Assembly (NCBI RefSeq): GCF_001625085.1
Contig: NZ_BDAW01000085.1
Location: 1 to 42,861 of the forward strand
From: Nocardia acidivorans NBRC 108247
GTDB lineage: Bacteria; Actinomycetota; Actinomycetes; Mycobacteriales; Mycobacteriaceae
Direction: 5' to 3'
Length of the DNA: 42,861 nucleotides
Below the pieces are notes generated by a model, which saw only the letters and a program-made list of their open reading frames with translations, made no database searches and had not been told where the DNA came from. How positions within the stretch are numbered: position 1 is the first letter of the stretch; the number at the start of each line of letters is the position of its first letter. The position numbers and the translations under genes are program-made. Below, one piece after another: positions 1-7,847 of this stretch.

Positions 1-113
1 TCGCTCCTCTCCCCGCTTCAATCAGTCCAGAACCGAGATGGGCCGCGAACTTGGAGTGCATGTCCTTGGGGGCATGTTCTTTGAGGGGTGGATGGCAATT
101 GAGGCGGGGGCGA

Positions 114-743
114 TCAGGTGGGCGGAGCGACTATGTCGATCACTTCCAGGAGGGCGCCGCGGGCCATGCGCCTCGGTTGCGGGTCGGCCTCGCCGAGGGC
201 GGTCACGACCGCGCCGTCGACGACCGCGACCAGGCGTCGGGCCTGCTCGGGGCGGACTATGCGGTCGGAGCGGCGCAGTACGTCCGCCAGGAGTTCGTCG
301 AGCTGGGCGCGTAGTCGGAGTTGGACCTCGCGCAGTTCGGGGTGACGGGCCGAGGCCACCGAGCGCTCATAGCGGGCGATGAGCTGACCGCGGGCATCGG
401 CGTCGGCGTGTTCGGGGCCGACGAGCAGATCCAGCACCAGGTCCACGGTCGCCTCCGCGGCGCGGCGGCGATGGGTCACCTCGCCGACGCGGCGGCGCAT
501 GGCCTCGATCTCGGCATTGCCGGAGAATTCGACCGCGCGCGCGATCAGATCCTCCAGCGATTCGAAGTAGTAGGTGGTGGACGCGAGCGGTAGCTCCGCA
601 CGCGTCGCCACCGAGCGGTGCCGTACCGCCTCGAAACCACCCTCGAGGAGTAGCTCGGCGGCGGCACAAACCAGCGCTTGGCGACGCCGTTCGCCTTTCG
701 GAGTCGTCGCAGTGGTCACGGATGCAATCGTGCCAGTCCTCAT
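114..743 (-). CDS. TetR family transcriptional regulator
   Basis: A 209-residue protein with an N-terminal TetR-type helix-turn-helix (about residues 15-62; RRQALVCAAAELLLEGG then VRHRSVATRAELPLASTTYYF) and an all-helical C-terminal ligand domain. The STTYYFESLEDLI stretch is the usual end of the TetR DNA-binding domain. It lies 67 bp downstream of the aminotransferase on the same strand, so it may be co-transcribed or have its own promoter. The ATG at 743 has no clear ribosome binding site and sits 7 nt from a triple direct repeat. A GTG at 719 (reading VTTATTPKGERRR) is an alternative start. Ligand and targets cannot be told from the sequence. Confidence 0.85.
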   Translation of the reverse strand: MRTGTIASVTTATTPKGERRRQALVCAAAELLLEGGFEAVRHRSVATRAELPLASTTYYFESLEDLIARAVEFSGNAEIEAMRRRVGEVTHRRRAAEATVDLVLDLLVGPEHADADARGQLIARYERSVASARHPELREVQLRLRAQLDELLADVLRRSDRIVRPEQARRLVAVVDGAVVTALGEADPQPRRMARGALLEVIDIVAPPT

Positions 744-749
744 CGGTTC

Positions 750-777
750 ATCTGTGCCGAATCTGTGCGATCTGTGC
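750..777. repeat. Triple 8-bp direct repeat upstream of the TetR gene
   Basis: ATCTGTGC occurs at 750-757, 761-768 and 770-777 (GCACAGAT on the minus strand), just upstream of the TetR start. Close spacing and position suggest a regulator binding site, possibly autoregulatory. TetR proteins usually bind inverted repeats, so direct repeats are unusual for this family. Confidence 0.5.
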
Positions 778-810
778 TGATTCCCTACGAACCGGGTTCC
801 CGGGGACCGT

Positions 811-1983
811 TCAGGTCAGATAACGTCCCAACCGGTCCAGTGCTTCTTCGATATCCGCACCCGCCCCCGCGAACGAGAACCGCACGGTGTGAACACCGTT
901 CACGGTGTCGAAGTCGATACCGGGCGCGAGCGCGACACCCGTGTGATCGAGCACCTCGGTGCACCACGCCATCGAATCATTGGTCAGGTGCGCGATATCC
1001 GCGTACACGTAGAACGCGCCATCGGCCGGAGCCAGATCGGTGATGCCGAGTTTCGGCAAACCCGAAAGCAGCACTTGCCGATTCGCGGCATAGCGCGCGA
1101 CGTGTCCGTCGAGTTCGGCCTTGGCCTCCGCGCCGAAGGCATGCACGGCCGCGCACTGGGAGATCGCGGGCGGGCAGACGGTCATATTCGAGGCCAGGCG
1201 TTGCAGGGCCGGGCGCATACCCTCGGGGACCAGCATCCAGCCGAGCCGCCAACCGGTCATGGAGAAGTACTTGGAGACCGAGCCGATGACGATCGACTCG
1301 CGGGAGGTCTCCCACGCGGACGAGGTCGGTTCGGCGGCGCTGGACAACCCCGTGTCGTACACGATCCCGTGATAGATCTCGTCCGAGATCAGCAGCGTGC
1401 CGTGGTCGTCGCACCAGCGCGCGAGCGCGGCCAGCTCGGCCGGGGCGATCATGGTCCCGGTCGGATTGGCCGGGCTCGCCACGATCAATCCGGCGGGCGG
1501 CTCGGGCAGCGCCTCGAGCATGGCCACGGTGGGCTGGAAGCGCGTCTCCGGACCGCAATCCAGCTCGATCACCTCGCAGCCCAGCGCGGTCAGCGTATTG
1601 CGATAGGCGGGATAGCCCGGCCTCGCCACCACCACGGTGTCACCGGCGTCGAAAGCGGCCAGGAAGATCAGGGTGAACGCGCCCGACGAACCCGTCGTCA
1701 CCACCACGTCATCGGCGCCGACCCGTACGCCGTAGGTGCTCCGATGATGTTCGGCGATCGCCTCGCGCAGCGGCAGAATCCCGAATGTCTCGGTATAACC
1801 CAGCAATTCGGAGTCCATGGCCTCTTTGGTGGCCCGCAAAACCGCCCGCGGAGCTGGGGTTGAGGGCTGTCCGGCGGCCAGTACCAGCACATCCCCGTGA
1901 GTCCGGGCCCGTTCAGCTGCTGCCTTCCAGACATCCATCACGTAAAAAGGTGGAATGGTCGACCGGCGAGATTCGATACGCAC
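811..1983 (-). CDS. Class I/II pyridoxal phosphate aminotransferase (AspB-like)
   Basis: A 390-residue fold-type I aminotransferase. Visible cofactor residues are SPANPTG (Asn about 173), SDEIYHG (Asp 201, Tyr 204) and the Schiff-base lysine in SVSKYFSMTGWRLGW (Lys 238). The N-terminus (IPPFYVMDVWKAAAERARTHGD) and C-terminus (DGAFYVYAD, GVALAPGIDFD) closely recall M. tuberculosis Rv3565, annotated as AspB. The amino-group donor is not established for that family. The open frame runs much further upstream, but family similarity begins at the GTG at 1983. It is divergent from the M23 peptidase gene across about 70 bp. Confidence 0.88.
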   Translation of the reverse strand: MRIESRRSTIPPFYVMDVWKAAAERARTHGDVLVLAAGQPSTPAPRAVLRATKEAMDSELLGYTETFGILPLREAIAEHHRSTYGVRVGADDVVVTTGSSGAFTLIFLAAFDAGDTVVVARPGYPAYRNTLTALGCEVIELDCGPETRFQPTVAMLEALPEPPAGLIVASPANPTGTMIAPAELAALARWCDDHGTLLISDEIYHGIVYDTGLSSAAEPTSSAWETSRESIVIGSVSKYFSMTGWRLGWMLVPEGMRPALQRLASNMTVCPPAISQCAAVHAFGAEAKAELDGHVARYAANRQVLLSGLPKLGITDLAPADGAFYVYADIAHLTNDSMAWCTEVLDHTGVALAPGIDFDTVNGVHTVRFSFAGAGADIEEALDRLGRYLT

Positions 1984-2054
1984 TCGACAGACGGTAGAGC
2001 ACCAACTCCCCCGCCTGTCCCGCAATGGCCGCCGGAATGCCTGAGGAGGCTCGC

Positions 2055-3455
2055 ATGCAGGGGGGACCGGCAACCACCGAGGAGAACTCGGCGGCAGATC
2101 ATCGCGATGCCGCACCACCGGAGACCAGCGACACCCGTACGACCGCGCCCTCCGCGCTGAACCGAACCCCATCCACCGCCGAGGACCCCCGGCCCATCGA
2201 AGACCCCAACGCCGGGAATGACCCGGACCCCGGAACGGACCCTGACTCCGGAACGAACGCGGACCCGAGAACGAACGCGGCCTCCCGAACGCACGCGGAC
2301 CCCGGAACGAACGCAGACTCCGCAACGAACGGACAGGAGTCCGGAACCGACGCGGAGAAGTCCGGAACCGACGCGGAGAAGTCCGGAACCGATGCACAGG
2401 AGTCCGGAAGCGATGCGGAAGAGTCCGGGCGGCGCGAGTTCCGGGCGGGCGTGGACAGTTTCCTGCCCGGGGTGCGGCTGCGACTCGACGCACCGGGCAA
2501 GGCGTCGACCATCGCCCGCGCACAACTCGCCGGGGGCGCGCGGGCCGGGGCGCGGGCGCTGATCCGAGCGCGCGAGCAGGCGCCGGTGGTTCGGGATCAC
2601 GCCCTCGAATTCTGGGGTCGGCGACCACGATCCCGCGCCGAGCTCGACGAGCTGGTTCAGCGCGGCAGGGGCGAGGTGCGGCGGCAGGCTCCGGCGGCGC
2701 GCGCCTGGGCGATTCGGCATCGGGTGCTGATCGGCGCGATGACCGCGGTGCTGGTCTTCGCGGCGGCGGACAGCGGGCTGGGCCTGATCCCGACCGACGC
2801 ACCGGTGGAACCCGGTGTGGCGCTGCGGGTTCCGGTGGCGAACCCACTCCAGGTGCATACCGCCGCGGAGTCCGCGAAACGGTATCTGGACGCCATCAAC
2901 AATGGTGAGCGCCTGCGTGAGTCGGCGGTGGTGGCCGCGGCGGCCCGCTCGACCCTGGAACGCGCCAAGGCGGAAGCGGCCGCGGCGGTCAATGGTGAAC
3001 AGCAGCCGTGGATGGTGGGTCCGGCCCCGGCGGGCACCCTGCCGCCGGGCTTCGTCCTGCCCGGAGCCGGTGGTTTCGTGCTGCCCGCGGTGGGCGCGTT
3101 CACCTCCGGATTCGGTTCGCGCTGGGGCACTTTCCACGCGGGTATCGATATCGCGGGCCCGCTGGGCTCACCGATCTACGCGGTGGCGGCGGGCACGGTC
3201 ATCGATGCGGGCCCGGCGCAGGGTTTCGGCCTGTGGGTGCGCATCCGGCACGATGACGGCACCATCTCCGTCTACGGGCATATGTACGACTTCTTCGTCT
3301 CGGTGGGCGAGCGCGTCCCGGCGGGTATGCAGATCGCCCGTATCGGCAATCGCGGTGACTCCACCGGTCCGCACCTGCACTTCGAGATCATCATCAACGG
3401 CCAGCACGTGGACCCGCAGACGTGGCTGGCCCAGCGCGGGATCTCGCTGAACTAG
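2055..3455 (+). CDS. Membrane-anchored M23 (LytM-type) peptidase with repeat-rich N-terminus
   Basis: The ATG at 2055 is preceded by a strong GAGGAGG at 6 nt spacing, so it is preferred over upstream ATGs at 2025 and 2037. The 466-residue product has three parts. The first is an acidic, Thr/Asp/Gly/Ser-rich N-terminal tail of about 125 residues encoded by tandem repeats. The second is a charged linker and one membrane segment (about 225-243, VLIGAMTAVLVFAAADSG). The third is a C-terminal M23 domain with HAGID (His 361, Asp 365) and GPHLHFE (His 440 and 442), the zinc and catalytic positions of active LytM peptidases. Predicted topology puts the tail in the cytoplasm and the peptidase in the periplasm, acting on peptidoglycan cross-links. 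It is convergent with purD, 10 bp apart. Confidence 0.85.
   Translation: MQGGPATTEENSAADHRDAAPPETSDTRTTAPSALNRTPSTAEDPRPIEDPNAGNDPDPGTDPDSGTNADPRTNAASRTHADPGTNADSATNGQESGTDAEKSGTDAEKSGTDAQESGSDAEESGRREFRAGVDSFLPGVRLRLDAPGKASTIARAQLAGGARAGARALIRAREQAPVVRDHALEFWGRRPRSRAELDELVQRGRGEVRRQAPAARAWAIRHRVLIGAMTAVLVFAAADSGLGLIPTDAPVEPGVALRVPVANPLQVHTAAESAKRYLDAINNGERLRESAVVAAAARSTLERAKAEAAAAVNGEQQPWMVGPAPAGTLPPGFVLPGAGGFVLPAVGAFTSGFGSRWGTFHAGIDIAGPLGSPIYAVAAGTVIDAGPAQGFGLWVRIRHDDGTISVYGHMYDFFVSVGERVPAGMQIARIGNRGDSTGPHLHFEIIINGQHVDPQTWLAQRGISLN
2232..2423 (+). repeat. Two intragenic minisatellites (18-bp and 21-bp units)
   Basis: About five 18-bp units (2232-2321, variants of GGAACGAACGCGGACCCC) are followed by four 21-bp units starting at 2340, 2361, 2382 and 2403 (each begins TCCGGAA and encodes SGTDAEK or close variants). 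The first two 21-bp units are identical. All units are multiples of three, so copy-number change would lengthen or shorten the acidic tail without a frameshift. Confidence 0.85.
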
Positions 3456-3465
3456 CTCCGAGGGG

Positions 3466-4752
3466 CTAGACCGCCGGTTCGGGGACGGTGATTCGGCCTT
3501 CGACGGCGGCGAGGGCGATATCGGTGCGGAAGTGCCCGCCGGGCAGCTTGATTCCGGCGAGGCGGTCGTAGGCGTTCTTGCGCGCCTCGGCCAGATCCGC
3601 GCCCTGACCGACGATTGCGAGGACACGGCCCCCGGAGGACACGATCGAACCGTCTTCGCGCAGTGCGGTTCCCGCGTGCAGCACCTCGGATTCGGTTCCG
3701 GTGCCGGAGGATTCGGCTCCGGTGATGACATCGCCGGAGCGCGGACGCCCCGGGTAGTTCTCGGCGGCCAGCACCACGGTGACGGCCGCGCCGTCCTTCC
3801 AGCGCGGCGCCTCGGCCTCGGCCAGGGTTCCGGTGGCGGTGGCGTAGAGCAGTGCGCCGAGCGGGCTGTCCAGCAGCGCCAGCACCGCCTGGGTCTCGGG
3901 ATCGCCGAAGCGGCAATTGAATTCGATGACCGCGGGTCCGGCCGAGCCGACGGCGAGCCCGGCGTACAGCAGTCCGCTGAACGGCACGCCGCGCCGGACC
4001 ATTTCGGCCGCAACGGGTTTCACCACATCATCGACGATGGCCCGCAAGGTCTCATCGGTCAGCCACGGCAGCGGCGTGTACGCGCCCATACCGCCGGTAT
4101 TGGGTCCGGTGTCCCCGTCGCCGACGCGCTTGTGATCCTGCGCGGGCAGCAGCGGCACCACGGTCTCACCGTCGACCAGGCAGAACAGCGAGACCTCGGG
4201 GCCGTCCAGGAAGGACTCCAGCAGGACCGGATGCCCGTTCTCCAGCAGTTCGGCCCCGTGTACGCGAGCCACCGAACGGTCGGCCGTCACTACGACGCCC
4301 TTACCCGCGGCCAGCCCGTCGTCCTTGACGACCCAGGTCGGCCCGAAGCGATCCAGCGCCGCGTCCAGCTCACCCGGATGATCGACGATCTCGCTGTGCG
4401 CGGTGCGCACGCCCGCCGCGTTCATCACATCCTTGGCGAATGCCTTGGACCCTTCGATTCGGGCGGCCGCGGCGGATGGTCCGAAGGCCGGAATCCCGGC
4501 CGCGCGCACCGCATCCGCGACACCGAGCACCAGCGGCACCTCGGGCCCGACCACGACCAGGTCGACACCGAGTTCCTGGGCGAGCGCGGCCACCTCCTCG
4601 CCGGAGCTGGGGTCGACGGCTCGCACCGCGACATGCTGGGCGATTCCCGCGTTCCCGGGCGCGACCGAAACCTCGGTCACCGCCGGGTCCCGGCGCAGGG
4701 CCAGGGCGAGGGCATGTTCACGGGCTCCGGAACCGATGACGAGTACGCGCAC
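3466..4752 (-). CDS. purD: Phosphoribosylamine-glycine ligase
   Basis: A 428-residue GAR synthetase of the purine pathway: ATP-dependent ligation of glycine to 5-phosphoribosylamine. The N-terminus VRVLVIGSGAREHALALAL is the family signature. The ATP-grasp region shows KDDGLAAGKGV, and later blocks read PLLPAQDHKRVGDGDTGPNTGGMGAY and EFNCRFGDPETQ. The GTG at 4752 gives the family N-terminus and usual length; an upstream in-frame extension to 4803 has no family similarity. It is divergent from the HIT gene and convergent with the M23 gene. Confidence 0.96.
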   Translation of the reverse strand: MRVLVIGSGAREHALALALRRDPAVTEVSVAPGNAGIAQHVAVRAVDPSSGEEVAALAQELGVDLVVVGPEVPLVLGVADAVRAAGIPAFGPSAAAARIEGSKAFAKDVMNAAGVRTAHSEIVDHPGELDAALDRFGPTWVVKDDGLAAGKGVVVTADRSVARVHGAELLENGHPVLLESFLDGPEVSLFCLVDGETVVPLLPAQDHKRVGDGDTGPNTGGMGAYTPLPWLTDETLRAIVDDVVKPVAAEMVRRGVPFSGLLYAGLAVGSAGPAVIEFNCRFGDPETQAVLALLDSPLGALLYATATGTLAEAEAPRWKDGAAVTVVLAAENYPGRPRSGDVITGAESSGTGTESEVLHAGTALREDGSIVSSGGRVLAIVGQGADLAEARKNAYDRLAGIKLPGGHFRTDIALAAVEGRITVPEPAV

Positions 4753-4890
4753 GGCAGACAGCTTAAAGCGTGCGTGCCGATGGTCACCGGGCGGTTCATC
4801 CACGGTGTGCGTGATGTTCGCCCGCGGTACCCGCCGGGTTCGGTCCCGGCGCCGGGGCGCGGGTCACCCACCGCGCGTAATCTGCCGAAC

Positions 4891-5316
4891 ATGGCTTCTG
4901 TTTTCTCAATGATCATCGAAGGTCAGCTGCCGGGCCGATTCGTCTGGGAGGACGACGAATTCGTCGCCTTCCTCACCATCGCCCCGGTGACGCAGGGGCA
5001 CACGCTGGTGGTGCCGCGCAAGGAGATCGACCAGTGGCAGGACCTGGATCCGGAGACCATGGCCCGGTTGACCGGGGTCGCCCAGAAGATCGGCCGTGCG
5101 GTGCGGGCCGCCTGGGATGCCCCGCGCGCGGGTCTGCTCATCGCGGGTCTGGAGGTGCCGCATCTGCACCTGCACGTCTTCCCGGCGTTCGAACTCGGTG
5201 ACTTCGACATCACCGCCGCCGATCCGGAGCCGAGCAAGGAATCCCTCGACGAGGCGCAGGCCAAGATCAAGCAGGCGCTGCGCGATCTGGGTTACGGCGC
5301 CAATGTCCCGGACTGA
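4891..5316 (+). CDS. HIT family nucleotide hydrolase/transferase
   Basis: A 141-residue protein with the histidine triad HLHLHVFP (about residues 90-97) and the HIT-fold segments FLTIAPVTQGHTLVVPRKEID and AGLLIAGLEVPH. HIT proteins hydrolyse or transfer nucleotidyl groups; the substrate is not predictable here. The ATG at 4891 starts the conserved region, although the same frame stays open far upstream across purD. The gene is convergent with phoR and their 3' ends overlap by 25 bp. A HIT gene convergent with phoR is also found in M. tuberculosis (Rv0759c). Confidence 0.92.
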   Translation: MASVFSMIIEGQLPGRFVWEDDEFVAFLTIAPVTQGHTLVVPRKEIDQWQDLDPETMARLTGVAQKIGRAVRAAWDAPRAGLLIAGLEVPHLHLHVFPAFELGDFDITAADPEPSKESLDEAQAKIKQALRDLGYGANVPD

Positions 5317-6755
5317 CCGGTTCGGGGCAATCGCACACTGAAGGTCGTCCCCTCCCCCGGCGCACTGGTCACCGACACCTCACCACCGTGCGCGGTGACC
5401 AGTGCCTGCACGATCGAGAGTCCCAATCCGGTGCCGCCGCTGACCCGGCTGCGGGAGGCGTCGGTGCGATAGAAGCGTTCGAAGACCCGCTCGGCCTGTT
5501 CCGGCGCGAGTCCCGGCCCGGTATCGGCCACCTCGACCAGGACATCCTCGGCGTCGGGGGTGAGCCGCACGGTGACCGCGGCCTCGGGTGGGGTGTGCAC
5601 GAGCGCGTTGTTGAGCAGATTGGCCAGGATCTGCCGCAGCCGGGTCTCATCCCCGGCGATCTCCAAAGTCCCGGTGCCGGAACGGATTTCCAGATCGATG
5701 GACCGCTCGGGCCCGTCCCCCCGCTGTACCGCGGCGAGCGCCCGGGCATTGTGCACCGCATCGCTGGCCAGGGTGAGCAGATCCACCGGCCGCCGCTCCA
5801 CCGGCCGCTGTGCGTCCAGCCGGGCAAGCATGAGCAGATCCTCCACCAGCAGTCCCATCCGCTTGGATTCGCGTTCGATGCGATCCATCAGCATTTCGGG
5901 TTCGGTGATCGCGCCCTGCCGGTACAGCTCGGAGAAGCCCTTGATGGTGGTCAGCGGTGTGCGCAGTTCATGGCTGGCGTCGGCGACGAACCGCCGCATC
6001 TTGGCCTCCGAGCGCCGCGCCCCCTCCTCCGATGCCTCGGTGGCGGCGAAGGCCTGCTGAATCTGGGTGAGCATGGTGTTCAGCGACCGCGACAGCCGAT
6101 CCACCTCGGTGTCGTTGCCGCGCACCGGAACTCGCTGATGCAGATCGCCACCGGCAATGGCTGCCGCGGTGCGCTCCACCTCTTCCAAGGGTCGCAGACT
6201 GCGCCGGATCACCAGCCGCGCGACGATCGCCAGCGCGGCCATCACCAGCGCCCCGATCACCACCTGCAACAGGATCAGCCGATCCAGAATGCTCTGGGTC
6301 TGATCCATCCGCAGCGCGACGATGCTGGAGCCGTTCTGATTGGTCAGCCGCATGACCCGCCACTCCTCGCCGGAGTTGCCGATCGATCCGACGGTGATCG
6401 GATGCCGCCCGAGATCGTCCGGCACATCGGGCTGCCCGGTCCCGACATCCAGGTGCAGGGTGAGCTGCCCGGTCGAATCCAGTACGCGCACATAGAGCAG
6501 ATCGGCCGGGCGCTCCTTGCCCGCCGGCGGTGCGGGCAGGGTTTCGGGCCGGCGCGCACCGGGCGCGGCCCAGCTGTGCGCGGCCTCGCTCAACTGCCGG
6601 TCGATGCGATCGATGAGCACATCGCGCATGAGGGTGGTGACCGCGATTCCGGAGACCAGCAGCCCGATGCCCGCGAGGGAGACCAGCGCCAGGGCCAGGG
6701 TGGTGCGCAGCGGTACCGCGGCGAGCCGATCCGACAACCGGGCGCGTGGGCTCAT
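5292..6755 (-). CDS. phoR: PhoR-type sensor histidine kinase
   Basis: A 487-residue membrane kinase, close to the length of M. tuberculosis PhoR. It has TM1 (about 18-43), an extracytoplasmic sensor region (44-157), TM2 (158-183), a HAMP domain, and HisKA with the phosphoacceptor in ADASHELRTPLTTIKG (His 262). A C-terminal ATPase domain shows NLLNNALVHT (N box), VADTGPGL (G1) and GGTGLGLSIV (G2). The ATG at 6755 overlaps the phoP stop by 4 nt (ATGA), so translation is probably coupled. It phosphorylates PhoP. Assignment to PhoR rather than another OmpR-partner kinase rests on the unmistakable PhoP next door and the HIT gene beyond. Confidence 0.93.
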   Translation of the reverse strand: MSPRARLSDRLAAVPLRTTLALALVSLAGIGLLVSGIAVTTLMRDVLIDRIDRQLSEAAHSWAAPGARRPETLPAPPAGKERPADLLYVRVLDSTGQLTLHLDVGTGQPDVPDDLGRHPITVGSIGNSGEEWRVMRLTNQNGSSIVALRMDQTQSILDRLILLQVVIGALVMAALAIVARLVIRRSLRPLEEVERTAAAIAGGDLHQRVPVRGNDTEVDRLSRSLNTMLTQIQQAFAATEASEEGARRSEAKMRRFVADASHELRTPLTTIKGFSELYRQGAITEPEMLMDRIERESKRMGLLVEDLLMLARLDAQRPVERRPVDLLTLASDAVHNARALAAVQRGDGPERSIDLEIRSGTGTLEIAGDETRLRQILANLLNNALVHTPPEAAVTVRLTPDAEDVLVEVADTGPGLAPEQAERVFERFYRTDASRSRVSGGTGLGLSIVQALVTAHGGEVSVTSAPGEGTTFSVRLPRTGQSGTLAP

Positions 6756-7486
6756 TGAGCGGCCGACCGGCGATGCGGCTCCCGCATGACGTAGCCGACC
6801 CCGCGCAGGGTGTGGATGAGCCGATCCGGTCCGATGTCGACCTTCTTGCGCAGATAGGACACATAGGTCTCGACCACGCCCACCTCGCCGCCGAAGTCGT
6901 AGCGCCACACGTGATCCAGAATGCGCGGTTTGCTCAGCACCGTGCCCGCATTGACCATGAAGTACCGCAGCAGCGTGAACTCGGTGGGCGACAACGGAAC
7001 CGGCTCACCCGCCTTCCACACCTCGTGGGTGTCGTCGTCGAGTTCGATATCGGCGAAGCGCAGCCGCGAGGACTTCTCCTCCGGCGCGGCCCGCCCGGCC
7101 CGCCGCAGAATCACCCGCAGCCGGGCCACCACCTCTTCGAGGCTGAACGGTTTGGTGACGTAATCGTCTGCGCCGAGGGTCAATCCGGTGATCTTGTCCT
7201 CGACCTCGTCGCGCGCGGTCAGGAAGAGCACGGGCGCGTCGATCCCGTCCGCGCGCAGCCGCCGCAGCAGTCCGAACCCGTCCATCCCCGGCATCATCAC
7301 ATCGACGATGAGCGCATCCGGCCGGAACATCTTCGCCCGGTCCAGCCCCTCGGTCCCGGATCCGGCGCTGGCCACCTCGAACCCCTGGTACCGCAGACTC
7401 ACAGAGAGCAGCTCCACGATCATCGGCTCGTCATCGACGATCAGCACTCTGGCTTCGGCTTCACGGGACCCGGGCACACCTGTCAT
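6752..7486 (-). CDS. phoP: PhoP response regulator (OmpR family)
   Basis: A 244-residue regulator with a receiver domain (VLIVDDEPMIVELLSVSL; phospho-acceptor Asp 62 in VDVMMPGMDGFG; Lys in YVTKPFSLEEVVARL) and an OmpR-type winged helix (FADIELDDDTHEVWKAG, LSPTEFTLLRYF, KPRILDHVWRYDFGG, RTHTLRGVGY-like end LIHTLRGVGYVMREP). It is nearly colinear with M. tuberculosis PhoP (247 aa). The ATG at 7486 has a GAGG 2 nt upstream. The open frame continues upstream through the tRNA-Thr gene, but that part is not coding. Direct repeats of PhoP-box geometry lie 33-61 bp upstream of the start. Confidence 0.96.
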   Translation of the reverse strand: MTGVPGSREAEARVLIVDDEPMIVELLSVSLRYQGFEVASAGSGTEGLDRAKMFRPDALIVDVMMPGMDGFGLLRRLRADGIDAPVLFLTARDEVEDKITGLTLGADDYVTKPFSLEEVVARLRVILRRAGRAAPEEKSSRLRFADIELDDDTHEVWKAGEPVPLSPTEFTLLRYFMVNAGTVLSKPRILDHVWRYDFGGEVGVVETYVSYLRKKVDIGPDRLIHTLRGVGYVMREPHRRSAAQ

Positions 7487-7518
7487 GACCTCATCCTGCT
7501 GCCCGGATCGTCGAACTC

Positions 7519-7547
7519 CCTGTACCAAGCCTGGGAGTTTCCTGGGA
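7519..7547 (-). promoter_or_regulatory. Probable PhoP box (autoregulatory direct repeats)
   Basis: On the minus strand the order is TCCCAGG, 4 nt, TCCCAGG, 4 nt, GTACAGG, an 11-bp period. Known M. tuberculosis PhoP sites are 7-bp direct repeats (TCACAGC-like) separated by 4 bp. Here the first two units are identical to each other and share TCnCAG with that consensus; the third keeps only CAGG. The position just upstream of phoP suggests autoregulation. Confidence 0.7.
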
Positions 7548-7558
7548 ACGATCGGGGA

Positions 7559-7602
7559 GAAAAAGAACCGCCTCCCCACGACCGGAGTCGTGAGAAGGCG
7601 GG
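7559..7602 (-). terminator. Rho-independent terminator after tRNA-Thr
   Basis: On the minus strand CCGCCT-TCT-CACGAC, loop TCCG, GTCGTG-GGG-AGGCGG forms a long hairpin, followed by TTCTTTTTC. It starts about 7 nt after the tRNA 3' end and separates the tRNA from phoP. Confidence 0.85.
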
Positions 7603-7608
7603 GTCGCG

Positions 7609-7680
7609 AGCCCCCCGTCGGGATTGAACCGACGACCTTTCGCTTACAAGGCGAGTGCTCTACCACTGAGCTAGGGAGGC
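7609..7680 (-). tRNA. tRNA-Thr (anticodon TGT)
   Basis: The minus strand gives a full cloverleaf. The acceptor GCCTCCC (7680-7674) pairs with GGGGGGC (7616-7610, one T-G pair). The D arm is AGCTCAGTGGTAGAGC, the anticodon loop is CTTGTAA with anticodon TGT, and the T arm contains GGTTCAATCC. The outermost anticodon-stem position looks unpaired (C-A). CCA is not encoded. The transcript is closed by the hairpin at 7559-7602. Confidence 0.94.
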
Positions 7681-7693
7681 GGAAAGCGGTGCC

Positions 7694-7699
7694 ATCATA
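7694..7699 (-). promoter_or_regulatory. Possible -10 element of tRNA-Thr
   Basis: The minus strand carries TATGAT 13 bp upstream of the mature tRNA 5' end, a good -10 match. I see no convincing -35. A 7-bp stem (GTCGGCT/AGCCGAC, 7709-7731) lies just upstream. Confidence 0.4.
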
Positions 7700-7847
7700 A
7701 CCGGGGAGGTCGGCTGCGCGGAAAAGCCGACGTCCCGGTCGATCGATACATCAGTGAGCAGGACCGAAAGCGGCCGTGCGGCGCTCGTGACGCCACCGAC
7801 CGCGTTCCGGAACCGTTCCTGCGCAGTATCTGGTCAACCGCTGTGTG

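Noticed and set aside
1..113. Possible gene at the left edge
   Set aside because: No frame has a ribosome site or recognisable motif, and the piece is too short to judge.
889..903. Palindrome GTGAACACCGTTCAC as a KstR-like site
   Set aside because: The AAC and GTT half-sites are 3 bp apart instead of 2, and it lies inside the aminotransferase coding region.
1938..3137. Long open frames on the minus strand across the M23 gene, including an upstream extension of the aminotransferase to 2847
   Set aside because: They lie antisense to a gene with catalytic motifs and a strong ribosome site. Their translations are Arg/Pro-rich and repetitive, as expected from high-GC shadow frames.
3532..4890. 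Open frame that would extend the HIT protein upstream through purD
   Set aside because: purD on the other strand is complete with all family motifs. HIT similarity starts only at 4891.
7487..7666. N-terminal extension of PhoP (MVEHSPCKRKVVGSIPTGG...)
   Set aside because: This is the well-known false translation of a tRNA gene; it covers tRNA-Thr and its terminator.
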